Shown one piece after another: positions 39,701-51,272 of a stretch of DNA of 64,000 nucleotides. Under the pieces are notes generated by a model. That model had not been told where the DNA came from and searched no databases. It saw only the letters and a list, made by a program, of their open reading frames with translations. Every line of letters starts with the position of its first letter. Position 1 is the first letter of the stretch. The DNA comes from Auriscalpium vulgare (lineage: Eukaryota; Basidiomycota; Agaricomycetes; Russulales; Auriscalpiaceae): the NCBI GenBank assembly GCA_019915015.1, contig JAHBBC010000008.1, positions 1,426,001-1,490,000 of the forward strand, given 5' to 3'. The translations under genes were made by a program, and so were the position numbers.

Positions 39701-39929
39701 GAGGAGAACATCGGGCAACATATGGTGAGAAGGAAGAGATGGGACTTAGCGAGCGACGAGCGTTGTGCGGTCGGGACACGTGGGAATACCGTGAGCAGAC
39801 CGTCCTCTGACCGTCACTGGGCGGCTGAATCCAATGGACACGTTGACTGCTCCTACTTAGCTCCTGCTGTGAGGACTCTTCTCTCTCGTCTTCGCATAAG
39901 CTCCTCGAGATGACTGGATATGACAGAAA

Positions 39930-41435
39930 ATGCCCGGCGCAGACTCATCCGCTGGCACCGCCGTGCACAACGACGTTCCCATCGCCTGTCGCCTGCCCCC
40001 GGAGATCCTCAGCAAAATCTTCATGGAGGCCTCGTCCATCGACCCACCGCACCGCGGCCATCGAGATTCAGACGACAAATACCTCGGATGGCTCACAATC
40101 ACGCACGTCTGTCAATTCTGGCGCAACGTTGCGCTTCAGGACCCCGTTCTCTGGGCCGCCAACATCATCGTGCCCTTCCCTTTCGGCGAACCGTGGGCAT
40201 CCGCCTTCCTCTCCCGCGCTCAAAACGCACGGAACATAGTCAACAGGTGCTCTTACCTCACCCTCGACACCCTGACCTCTTCTGACGCCGCGTTAACCGG
40301 CGCAAACATCGCGCGGACGCACGCCATCCTCTGCCTCCGAACCTCCTACGATGCGATGCGCAAGCTCTGCACCCCCGCGCCTCTCCTACAGACCCTGTTT
40401 CTCGCCATCCTGCAGGGCTGGGATCTTTCAGATAACCCTGCGATCCCGGCCGGCCTATTCGGCGGCGCACCCGGCCTGCCAGCGTTGCGACACCTATCCG
40501 TGAGCGCCCTCGGCGCGGTATCCTTCACGCCGCTTCTCCACGCACACCTCGTCTTCGTGGATCTCGGCGTCTTCGCGCGCGGCGTGCCCGGCGCAATGCT
40601 CGCATCCATGTTCGCCGCCCTGCACCGGATGCCCGGGCTGGAGCGGCTGACGCTGCGCATGGAGCCGATCGACTCTCAAGGGCTGCTCCTCACGCCGCTC
40701 CGCGCGCTCAAGTCCCTCAGCATCCACAGCTCTGTAAGAGGTGCTGCGCGGCTCCTCGCGCACCTCGCGCTCCCAGCGGCCGTGCGGGTCCACTGCAACA
40801 TGTATTACGCCCACAACCTGTCGACCGACCTCCCACCCTTCGTCTCGGCGCTGGCCGCCTGCGTGGACGCGCGCGCCGCGCCCATTGCGCGCATCGAAGT
40901 CAAGCCGGCCGCGGTTGAGCGGCTACTGAGCAGGCTGCCCTCAGTGGAGGTGAACGCATGGCGTAGCGGCGATACAGATGGCGCACCCGCACTGGCGATC
41001 CAGTACGGGGAGAAGAGAGACTGGTGGTCCGTGCCGTGGGTGCTGAAGCGGCTCGCGTCTCCGGATCTCGAGGCGCTGGCCATTGGCGGCGACGTGCGCG
41101 ACGCGGCGTGGCTGGGCGCGCTGGGGGGCGCGCCGCGACTGCGCCACGTCACTCTTGCGTACGAAGCAGTGTCCCCGTTCTGCGCCGCGCTCGAAGGCGC
41201 GCCGGTCACCCTCCCTGCGCTCGCCACCATTGTTGTCCGCATCCAAGAGCATCATCATCCTTTGCCCGGGAGCACTCTGACAGAAACGTTACCACGGTGC
41301 CTCGCGATCCTGGCGCGCGCTGGCAAGGCGCTGGAAGAGCTGCGGGTGGTGGGATACGCTGGGGACAACGCGTGTACGCAAGCGCTGCAAGAGGCGGTGC
41401 CGGGGATGATACTCCAATGGCAAGGGGAGGCGTAG
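39930..41435 (+). CDS. F-box gene 3, single-exon, separate subfamily
   Basis: 501 residues, no intron. An F-box is at the N-terminus (about 18-62: IACRLPPEILSKIFMEAS, THVCQFWRNVAL, LW), followed by a leucine-rich C-terminal part with many Ala and Arg. It lacks the 23-nt first exon, the N-terminal helical region and the acidic 3' exon of its neighbours, so it is a different F-box lineage within the cluster. Codon third positions are more GC-rich than in its neighbours. Confidence 0.85.
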   Translation: MPGADSSAGTAVHNDVPIACRLPPEILSKIFMEASSIDPPHRGHRDSDDKYLGWLTITHVCQFWRNVALQDPVLWAANIIVPFPFGEPWASAFLSRAQNARNIVNRCSYLTLDTLTSSDAALTGANIARTHAILCLRTSYDAMRKLCTPAPLLQTLFLAILQGWDLSDNPAIPAGLFGGAPGLPALRHLSVSALGAVSFTPLLHAHLVFVDLGVFARGVPGAMLASMFAALHRMPGLERLTLRMEPIDSQGLLLTPLRALKSLSIHSSVRGAARLLAHLALPAAVRVHCNMYYAHNLSTDLPPFVSALAACVDARAAPIARIEVKPAAVERLLSRLPSVEVNAWRSGDTDGAPALAIQYGEKRDWWSVPWVLKRLASPDLEALAIGGDVRDAAWLGALGGAPRLRHVTLAYEAVSPFCAALEGAPVTLPALATIVVRIQEHHHPLPGSTLTETLPRCLAILARAGKALEELRVVGYAGDNACTQALQEAVPGMILQWQGEA

Positions 41436-41898
41436 GGGTTAGGATGAGGGCATTCATGTGTGGGCGGCTTGCAAGACAACGTCAACCGTTGCGGCCACTC
41501 TTGTTTTTCATGAACGGTATCATCCCAGCACATGCACAGACAGTGGACGTCATAGTATGAGCGATGTACCAGGGCTGTTTCGTACGTGCTCTGGATGGAA
41601 TTGACTAGCTCGCGCGGACTGGAAATTCTGACCGCGTGCAAAATTCGAAGGCTGTCCGCGCGCCGCGCGCCAAATGTCGCTTTAATCCTTCCATGTCTCC
41701 ACGACTCATCCGCAGCGGTACATTCGTCATCTCACCGGCTGGCTTCGAGTTCGTATCAGCGGGGACGTGGCGGGACAAGTTGGAATGCGCGGCGCATAAG
41801 ACTAGGAGCGGAATGCCGGGCCGTGTTCGAGCCGTAGTAGCGCAGGCGGCAGCGGGCGACGACCGTCTCCAACGCAACAACCATCTGAACGACCTTGT
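41436..41898. other. upstream region of F-box gene 4
   Basis: No gene. 41,600-41,830 matches 34,180-34,340, the region before the F-box fragment. Confidence 0.45.
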
Positions 41899-43970
41899 AT
41901 GGCCAGCGACGTTGGAGCTCGGTGCGTTGACTATAATGTTTCCCTCCCTGTGGCATTCTGAATCGCCGCTTCGCATGTAGACACGGTGACTACATCGAGG
42001 TCAACTCGTCAACCAACACCGCCGCTGCGCACCGTCTTCAACAGCTTGAAACCGCCCATTCCTACCACGGATCCACCACATCCGCCCAGCAGCACGTGCT
42101 GGAGGATCACATAGAATCTTTGCAGAGCGCATTCGACGCAGTCGCTCAACTCAACGAGGAGGCGGGCGTCGCACCGATCCTCCGAGCCCACATCGAGCGC
42201 CAGCAAACCGCCGCCCACGCTGCTCTGCGCGATGCCCACGCCCAACGCAACACCTTCCTTCCGATCTCTCGCCTCCCGCTCGAGGTCCTCGAGGCGATCT
42301 TTGTCACGCTGTCCATCGTGGACCCTTATTCACCACTCGGGCTGGGCTGGATACTGAGCGCCACACATGTCTGCCGTGCATGGCGGAGGGCTGCGCTTGG
42401 GTTTCCTCGCCTGTGGGCTTTTATTATGGTCCCGATCTCCCAGCGTAGATGGGCCAATGCTGTGTTTGCGCGCGCCGAATCTGCGCCTCTCACCGTGGTC
42501 GTTTCGTGCATGCCCGCCGGGGACTATAGTTTGAACCTCGTTCGCGACAACCTCTTCCGCACACGCCATTTGCGTTGCGTCTTCGGCAAAGAGCTGGCTG
42601 ATGCATACAATCTGGATATGCCATGTCCTCTCCTCGAAACACTAGACATCACATTCTACCGCGCGCTTCCTACTGTCCCGCCTATTCCAGGGATTCTCCT
42701 CCACAATTCTGCCCCTGCCCTGCGCGAGCTTCGCTTGAATATCACTATAACCTCTGCGCCGATCTTGTCAGTCCCGTCTTTGACTAACCTCATTAGCTTG
42801 GACTTGACTTACGAGCCGGATGTATTTGGCTTTCGGATCCCATGGCCAGACGACATTGTCGCCGGTTTGCGCCGGCTTCCCCGCCTAGAAGTGCTCAAGC
42901 TCATCGTCTCGCCCTTCTTCATGGCCTCCGTGCCTTCTTGGACAATGGATGACCTTCCAAAGACCGTTCAGCTTCCGCGCCTCACGCACATCAGCCTCAT
43001 TGCCTCTCTGGGCGACGCGCAGTGCCTTCTGGAGCGTCTAGAGATCCCGTCAACAGCTACATTGCAGGCGCACCTCTCGTTCTATCAGAGAGGGCACGGC
43101 AAACACGCAACGCTCTTTTCTGTACTGCGGCGGTTCCTCCACGGCGGCGAAGCCAACTCGTCTCCCATTACGAAGCTCGGGATTTCCGTCCGCGAGCTGC
43201 AGCCTGACCATTTTGATTTACCAAGCAACGACGCTATCAAGGTGGTTGCTTGGCGAGGAGCGCAGCGACAATATCTTCCGCCTGTGTCGCTGACGGTGAT
43301 GTGGCCGCACGGCAGCAATGGGGAGGTTGCTTCCGATGCTGTGGCCGCGTTCGCGTCAGAGGGCTTGCGCGAGTTGGTTCTGTTCGATGCGCCGTGGGAT
43401 GAAGCCGCCTGGACAACGGCACTTGGGCATGCGCCGTGCATAGAGAGCATCGAGGTGGCGGGGAGCGCGGCGGTGATGCTGTGCGCTGCCCTCGCCAACT
43501 CTGAGCCAGGGACCTATGGAGCATGTATGACTTTCGAGCAGAATTTGTCCACTCAGTCTGACGTATCCTTTAGTAGCTGCGCTGAAACTGCGCAACGTGG
43601 ACTTTGATGACAGTCTCCACTCTGGACCACCTGGCTTGTGCAACGATACCATGGGCGCTCGACCCCGACTGGGTGACGTCCTACCAGTGTGGCTCGAAGC
43701 TGGTGCATCTCACCTCAAGATTCTCGATTTCCGGCGCTGCAGCCCAATCAGCCTCGACAATCTCTCCCAGCTCCGCACGGCATTGCCATATGTTGACATC
43801 GTCGCGCCATATATCGATCCAGGGGGACGTGCGTACCCGCTCCTCCACATGCGGACGGATTCTGATTCTGGTTATTTTGCTCAGCGCGTTCACTACGATG
43901 GGGCTCATCCGTTAGTGGCGATTGTGCGAGCAAGCGGCTTTTTGAGGGCCGACGGATGAGGTGGAGGTGA
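41899..43970 (+). CDS. F-box gene 4, C-terminus frame-damaged
   Basis: Exons 41899-41921 (23 nt, MASDVGA plus two bases), 41981-43524, 43574-43828 and 43885-43970. Introns of 59, 49 and 56 nt. 635 residues. F-box at about 95-140 (LPLEVLEAIF, HVCRAWRRAAL), leucine-rich rest. The last exon stops early. In another frame just after it the sequence reads DEVEVNDESELPP, which matches the acidic tail of genes 1 and 2, so a deletion in exon 4 has shifted the frame. The protein is probably still made without its tail. Confidence 0.82.
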
Positions 43971-44234
43971 ACGATGAGTCAGAATTGCCGCCGGTCGATG
44001 AGGTGATGGAGAAGTGACTGCGCATATATATGGTGCACCGAATGGATATGCTTACTAAAAATCTTTCTTTCGTCGCAGATGGAAGGAGTTGCTTTGAGGA
44101 AGGACTCCGGGCAACGCCCGCCAGATAGCCTGAGCATGTGCGCCGTACTGGAGACGCTCGTCCAGATGGTCGAACATTGAAACTCTGTATTTGATGTTCA
44201 TTTAAATAGCTATGTACGTCCGTGTCGAACTGCC
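43971..44234. other. converging 3' ends of F-box genes 4 and 5
   Basis: Holds the out-of-frame tail of gene 4 (to 44,016) and short 3' flanks. Genes 4 and 5 face each other. Confidence 0.5.
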
Positions 44235-46411
44235 TCAGAATACTAAGCGACGTTCTTTACCTGTTCGATTTGGCCACTCCCACTCCTTCAGAATCTCGGA
44301 CGCGTGTGGAAAACTGTCCACATCGTCGATGTCCAGTTCATCTAAGACAATTACTTCCGACTCCGTAGGTGCATGCGCACAGACAAGCAGCGTGTCACAG
44401 CTGCTACCGACTAGCTGGTTGCTGGCGCTTTCAGATTTCGACGAGCGGCAATGGAAGGATATTGCTACACTTTATCGCAGTCAAAACGGGTTATGTGCGG
44501 AGCGGTGACTATACGCACGTCCTCCAGGGTCGGCACATGCGTTGATGATTCGCAAGTTCGGCAGCATCGCTTGGAGTTGAGCCAGGTGTTCAGCGGAGAC
44601 GATGCCGCTAGATCTAAGGTCCAATCTTTCGAGCGGATGCCCTGCACCCGCCCGCTCCGACAGCCATCCCGGCAGTAAATCTTCTAGGAGACTTTCTGTG
44701 CCGTAGTTCGCATCTGAGGGTGACAGCCCGTCAACGGGGCTGCGGAAGCCAACATCTCGAAGCTTCAGCGCTATCAGCGTGGGCGCAACATCTGTACAGA
44801 AAGGCGCATCAGGATAAGTCGTTTCCAGACTGCATGAAAGCATACCTGGTGAACGGAGAGCGGCGCAGAGTGTTCCGCATGCGTTGCCGACGGCTTCAAT
44901 CCTCTCCAGGAGCGGGGTGCATGAAAGAGCGGTCTTCCAGGTGTCCTCGGTCCATTCTTCATCCATCATGACCAGCTCACGCAATCCGCTAGAAGCGAAT
45001 GCCTTGAACGTTGGCAACGTGGGTCGTTCGGCGCCGCGCCAATCGTTGTCCTTGAGTCTGATCTGGATTGGCGGCGTATAGCTTCGACAAGTGCCCCGCC
45101 ATGCCGACATAATGAGGCCAGACGATAAAAATCTGAGGGACTTTGACGACAGCGCCGTGGATGAGAATACGAGCTTGGTAATGGGTTCAGCGTTAGCGTC
45201 GAGATTTTGGAGCGCACAGATTGACTCTGCGATGGCGTCGGGTTTGACCTTGTACTTCGGTGAGTTCACGAAGACGATGTGAATAGATGCCGTCGTGGGG
45301 ATGCGTATCTTCTCGAGGAAGCGACTCAAACCAAGCGCAGGTGCTTCGAGGTAGAGATCCGATAGGCAGGGGAGCTGCACAGGGTCAATGGCACCTTGTC
45401 CACCTCCGCCATATCTGAATCCATTTTCTAACACGAGACTGAAATTCTCGAGGCAAGGCATGTTTCGCAGAGCCTTGACGACCTCCGGTAATTCGGGGTG
45501 ACTCCAATTGCGCAATTGAACCACCGTCAGACTCGTGAGGGTCGTCAAGCACGGGGCATCCCATCCAAAGGCTTCTTCCGTCTGAACGTCGAGCACACGA
45601 AGTGCAGGAGTGTACCCGGCTGGGATCATATTGGGAAATTGCGGACATGCCAGGTCTGTCTTGATCTCTTCTAGCATCGGACATGGGGAGTGGGGTGTCT
45701 CGATGTCGCTGCAAGCGTCGCTGAGCCAGCGATCGATCCAGAGAGTCTTTGTTCTGGGGAGGTTATCGCGGACGAGGGTAGAAGTCCAGTCTGGTGTGCC
45801 CTTATTCACCCTGACAAAGACGATGGCTGGAGAGGATTTCGACCGCCCATACATTGCAGAGGCCCACTTTCTGGACGGAAGCGGGAACGAAATATCTGTC
45901 CACAAGGCAGGATATCCGAGTGCGACTCGCCTCCAAGCGCTGCAAACGTAGGTGGCCGCCACCAGGTCAAACAGGTGCTCGAAAATGTCCTCGAGTATCT
46001 TGTGCGGAAGGCGAGATATGGGGATGAGGGAGTTGTGGAGCCTTCGCGCATGGAGCAGGGCCTTGCGTATGGCGGCTTCGTGCTTCTTATTGCGTTTGTG
46101 GACGGCGGACATCGCAGCACGCAGTGCCCTCTCTTCACTGCGACGCAGGACGGTGAACGCGGCTAAGTCAGCGGCTAAGGACGCCGCGCGCTCCTGGATA
46201 AGTCGTAGGTCCTGGCCAATGTGGCGAGGGTGCTGTGGGATAGCAGGGAGTTGTGCGATGCGGGTTGCGGCTGCGTCGGCCCAGTACGACCTGGCATCCG
46301 GTGTTCCAGTGGGATCGTGCGATCTGCGTGAGGGACGGAAAATCAGGACGACGTCGCAAGGGCCAGTCACAGAGAACATGCAACGCACGGAGCATCGATA
46401 TTAGCACGCAT
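44235..46411 (-). CDS. F-box gene 5
   Basis: Exons 46411-46389 (23 nt, MRANIDA), 46323-44846, 44791-44519 and 44464-44235. Introns of 65, 54, 54 nt. 667 residues. Domains: YWADAAATRIAQL start, long helical region, F-box at about 115-150 (ISRLPHKILEDIF, YVCSAWRRVALGYPALW), leucine-rich C-terminus and acidic tail (VIVLDELDIDD). About 15 residues between the two F-box halves are missing relative to genes 6 and 7. The 54-nt intron is a multiple of three, so the unspliced frame is open there too. First of three tandem minus-strand units. Confidence 0.85.
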
Positions 46412-47188
46412 CGACATCTCAGCGTTCGTCGTCGAAGACAATTCAGTTGCTGACGATGGGGAAGTCATACGAGAAGGGAACGACTGGGCAGAAAACAGCG
46501 TCCGATGCGAGCATACGTTGAGGACAAGGTGCGCGCGACACGAGGCTACAACGTTTTTACAAATTTTCGCACGCGCACGCGAGACTTGCAGGGGCCCGAG
46601 GAGATCGCTACAAACAGTCGACCGAAGAAGCGGTCGCGTAGAAGTGGGGTATGTCATTGAGGCGCAATCGAAGAGTAAGAGCGTACAGGTATAGGGCCCG
46701 CCGAGTATCAGGCAACCTATGCAGTACAAAAGACAAGGTCCTATGAAAGGCTAAGTAAGATTGAAGTAAAAACACCTCGGCACTCATAGAGTCTAGTCTG
46801 GCGCACCTAGGGAAATACACACCAAGCGCCATACGATCAACGCGCTGCGGACCCTGCCCTGTCATTGTCCCCTCGCTGCAATCTGTCTCCTTTGCGATTC
46901 GTGTCGATTGCTGTGTATATCTTGAGCTGCCTACCAGACGCGTAGAGTCAAGATCGTCGTGCTGAGCACTATGCGGTCGCCTGAAAGGAGAACAGGAAGA
47001 ACTGTGCATGTGAGCTTCAACGCAAAATCGATGGAGACCAGCGCTGAGTCGGGAGCTACAGAGTCGATCAACCGCACCTTTTCTCCTCACCGGCCGTTGC
47101 GGGACCTGTGAGCAGTCAATGCGGGGTAAGAAAGGGTGACATGGTATGGTTAATACCGGTAAAAAGTGAATACTTACACAGATAATGG

Positions 47189-47850
47189 GTGCTGACTCTG
47201 CTGAGCCTTCGCTGCGCCGGGCGATCTCTCGGGAGTTGCCGACGGCCTTCATCAGGAAGAGCCTCTCAAGATCTCACCGCCCAGCGACTCTCTCCCCGCG
47301 CACTCAAAGCACCCATCTCGCCGAGCCTCAGCGAATTTCTCAGTACAGCACTGTCGTGCGACGTGCCAATGCATGCTCTGTCGCGCGATCCCGACCTTGT
47401 GCCGGTCAGGAGACTCGATGGTGCGCCATGAACCTGTCCGCTGTAGCTTCGTACTGATGCCGCCCATCGCAGAAGCATATCAGCTTCCAGATTGCTTTCC
47501 ATGGGTGTAACTATGCTGCACTTTTGGTACTGGAGTGACGACCCCCAGAGGATGACTTGGATGGCCGCGCCAACTCAATCCGGGACTGCCACGTCACCGC
47601 GTTCAACTCGACCGGTTTCATGATGCGATCGCAACACACGGCAGGCGGGGCAAGGCAGGGAGGAGATGGTCGATGAGGCTCGCCCTTTGGTTTCAATTGG
47701 TGAGTATTGCTTGCTTCTGCTGATCCGACATGCGCTGATATCTGCTCCCAGTCGCAGTCCACGCCTTTGTCCAGCTCGCGCGCCACCGTCCTGTGGTCTT
47801 TTGCCAATCGCCTCGTTCCTCCCGGATTTATCCCATACGAGACTAAGTTC
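47189..47850 (+). pseudogene. decayed small gene, copy 1
   Basis: Not recognised. Coding-like pieces: LKAPISPSLSEFLSTALS (about 47,300) and, after a good intron (GTGAGT at 47700, CCCAG), VHAFVQLARHRPVVF. Compared with copy 2, this copy has a missing base and a stop near 47,537. It starts divergently from F-box gene 5. Confidence 0.3.
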
Positions 47851-48164
47851 GCCTAACACGAGCAAGTAGACGACAACGAGACTGGTGCGCAAAAACCTAT
47901 CATCGTAGCATTGTCCTGACAATAATGACAGAGAAGACGCTCTCGCTAGTTGTGCGTGCTATGCGAAGTCCCAGGGCAAGACGATGAGGCACAGGGTCTC
48001 TCTGGAAGCGAGTCGGAGGTGGAGAACGCACGGAGGCGGAGGTGCTGTAGAGCGGATGATCACGCGGCCGGTCTCGGCAGCGCAAGCCAACATATCAACG
48101 TCCATTGCATCTTTTGCCCTCAACATTCGCCGGCCCGCCCTCACACACATCGCATGTTATCGCG

Positions 48165-48440
48165 ATGGCGCTCATCCCAAGCCAAGCCCAGTGGCTGCCG
48201 CTCGCAGACGCATCTCCACCGCCACCTCCCAGTACCACCACGATGCCTCCCGCAAGTCTCGACTTTGCACACTCCCGCCACCTTTACATAGCCTTTCATC
48301 GTGCGCATACCCAAAATCACGGCTCCTCCGCCTTCGTCTTCTCGCCCACGACTGGTACCCACAAGTCTCAGTGGTGGCCAGGCGAATCTCATTTGCACCC
48401 CTCGCAATCAAGCTCGCGGATCTACGTGCCAGACAGATAG
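48165..48440 (+). CDS. small Pro/Ser-rich hypothetical protein, copy 1
   Basis: 91 residues (MALIPSQAQWLPLAD start). Present with one change in copy 2 (55123-55398). In the third unit a related but shifted frame occurs near 62,130-62,290 (YHRAHFHHGSFANV). Possibly one exon of a decaying gene. Confidence 0.25.
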   Translation: MALIPSQAQWLPLADASPPPPPSTTTMPPASLDFAHSRHLYIAFHRAHTQNHGSSAFVFSPTTGTHKSQWWPGESHLHPSQSSSRIYVPDR

Positions 48441-51272
48441 GCGGCACGAAGAGTCCGAGTGGGCGAGGAGTCGGATGCCATGGCGTGGACAACCCTGCGC
48501 TCTCTCGCCGCTGTATGCGCCCCCGCCTGCATACATTACATCAACGTTCTCCGCCGCTTCCCCGTGACTGCTAAATCTGCTGTGACGTCCACCCGGTTCC
48601 GAAAGGCAACCGAGCTGCCATTCTTGTGAACCAACACAATCGTCAGGACGTTGCGCACCAACTCTAGCCAGCTCCGCGCAGCGCACTCGTCCTCCCTGGT
48701 CTCTGGCCTATATCTCTTGACAACATGTTGATCTCGCCGGACGCGTGCGCGAAAATTCGAGTCTGAGCTCGCGCACGAGGTATAGCATTCACAATTGGAA
48801 ATGGGAAGCAAGACGTGAAGACGTGAGGCTCGACAGGGCGGAGAGCAGGCTGTCGGTGCGGACAGAGACGTCAATTACTCGAGTTCAGCTTTGTGGTACT
48901 TCCCCCACCCCTACGTCTCCTGTGACAGCCCGCCGACGAGTATGAGATCAGAAGCTGGACTGCTCGCAGGTGGCCCCTAAAATGTGATGCGCGCGCGCCG
49001 GGCCGGGTGTTCTGCAACCATGCGGGTCAATTACCCGCTCAATTTTCGTGATAGTCGGCGTGGAGGCTGCGGGCGATGAAATCCCGGAGCCCGGGACTCT
49101 TGTGCAGCCACACGCCAACGCGATGAGGGGGACATTCTATGCGTCCTGCGCACGGTGGTGGCCTGTGAGTTCTCCGCGGTGTGTTTCGCTGTGACCGTGC
49201 GTGCTGATGCTAAGTCTTTCTTTTTTTCGCAATCCCATAGCTCGCCATACGGGAGGCTGCCTGGCCTCTCGCTCGCGCCATGGAATATCGCTCAGAACCT
49301 CGCATCAACGTACGCCAAGCAGCGCTGCTGTGCTCCTCCCTGCAGCTGTCGAACTCTAATGCACAATAATCGCGTAGATGGAGCGCCTTGTCGACAGCGT
49401 GGACGTGTCTCGGATCTAGCTGACGAGTCGACGCGGCTAGGGCAGCAGCAGTCGCCCTCTGCATGCTCCTCGGGACCTCCTGACGAATGTTACGTCGCAT
49501 GCCGAGCCGCTAGCAAAACCGGAAACCACCCGCTCATTGACATCGACATCGCACCATCTCCCAACGTCATGGGATTCTTCCTAGCTTTGGACGACGACGA
49601 CAAGCACGACAATGGCACACACCGGGCCGTTACCTCAGCCCAGCCGCCGTCGTTCGCGCGCGCTCCGTGTCCGCCAGCTCATTCTTTGACGCTGACCACC
49701 ATCGCCATGGCGAACGGCCGCAACCTCTCCGAGTGTTCCTGCGTCCATCTACAGGACGGCATCAAAGACAAGCTACGTGCTTTTCCGGGAACTTGACGGT
49801 GGAGGATGGGAATTGCAGTGCTACTAAGGTGCGGGGGCTAATCCGTCGCTCGAATCGTGCTGACCTCTTCCTTGACATCCAGATTCCATATCCTACCTGC
49901 AGGCATCGCCTGTGCAGCATCTTCAGTCGAAATTAGCAGGATTACTGTGTCTGGATACCTTTCTCCCCCAGTGACCACATTGAGCGTCAAGCCCCAGGGT
50001 ATCCCCGCGCGCCGGGCGCTCCTTCAGCATGTTGGTTCGTTCGCCCTCTCCCGATGGAGAAATCCTGACGATTCTGTTTGCAGGCGGAATATCCCTTGCG
50101 CAGGGTAGAACGTGAATATGGAGAGTTTTGTGGATAACGGTGCGTCACATGCCGCACGACGCTCGCACTGTACTGACCTCAATTCGTTCTAGTGTCTTTC
50201 TCCGCGGCCTTCTTGCAGGTCCGTGGCAGGGAGCATTGCGAGCTAGATCGGACGCCCACACGGCGGACATCGGCCATAACTCTGTCCTCGGTGATGCATG
50301 TCCGTTCAATGTCCCAAGCAGCAACGCCACGCAGCAAGTAGTCGACGTCTCTACCTCCCAGGAGACATGCTTCTCGATTCCACAGCGGACCATCGTCTTC
50401 GCCCGTGCCAAATACCGTGTATCGCAGCCTGAGCCCGCCATGCGGCCTCGTGGTAAACCGATCCCTACACATAAGTAGGTCCCCGCATCTTTGTGGCTCT
50501 ACGACCGGCGCAAATCGACAAACTTATCTCCCTACGAAAACGGAGGTGGTCGATGGTGTCGTACAAATATCTCGGTGCGCAGTATTCTTCTGTTCAGCAT
50601 CGCAGCTTAGAGGCATTGATGTATATCCTCGCAGATTCGTGCCGTATTTTGCTGCTGGCGCGTAGACCTCCTGGGGTCGCAACATCAACGATGGACCGAC
50701 GCCATGCTCGTGGCTCATCGGCACAGGAAGAGCCCGCGTCCGCTCGAGGTGTGTTGTCTGTTCCATACGCACGCACTGGGCTGACATCCTATGCGCTGGG
50801 CGGTCTTACCGTTCCCAGCTCCACAGGGGCGTTCGCTCCAGGCTTAATCACGGCCCACACCCGTTCCTCTGCACGCGCTGTGCAATCGTGGCTCGGCAAG
50901 ATGCCGCATGGCTGTTGTAGGGAGCACAACTGGAATCGAATATGTTCTCTGGATGCTGTTTTGGAGCGTCTCTGAAGACGTATGATCAGACGGGTGTCGG
51001 GTATGTGGCTTCCGGGCATGCCTACCGCTTCATCGAATCGTGCTGATGGACATACCATGGCAATCACCCGCAGGGATGACACCGTTGTAACCTAACCGCT
51101 GCGCGCCGCAGGATCTGGGCTCAAGAGCTTCTTGTCTCCCTTGGCTTTTGTCGGTTTACAGCCAGCATGGTGCAACGACGACGGCCGGGCCTGTGCTCGT
51201 GCTCTACGGATGGGAGAAACTCTGCATGTACATGTACATTTGAATAGCTATTTACGGCCGCGTCGGACTGCA

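Larger units (their letters stand above)
46412..51262. repeat. spacer of tandem unit 1 (copy of 53,547-58,222)
   Basis: Nearly identical to the spacer of unit 2. About 49,150-51,262 shows no difference, and divergence rises leftward to roughly a tenth near 46.5-47.3 kb. Contents: the decayed small gene (47.2-47.85 kb), a 91-residue frame (48165-48440), a spliced-looking stretch after an intron at 49165-49240 (LAIREAAWPLARAM), and a minus frame at 50179-50472 (RYTVFGTGEDDGPLW). None is recognised. Because both copies are identical, conservation cannot be used to judge them. Confidence 0.75.

Noticed and set aside
49155..49796. 213-residue gene present in two identical copies
   Set aside because: The copies are identical because the whole spacer was recently duplicated, so identity gives no evidence of coding. 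The frame runs through a probable intron.
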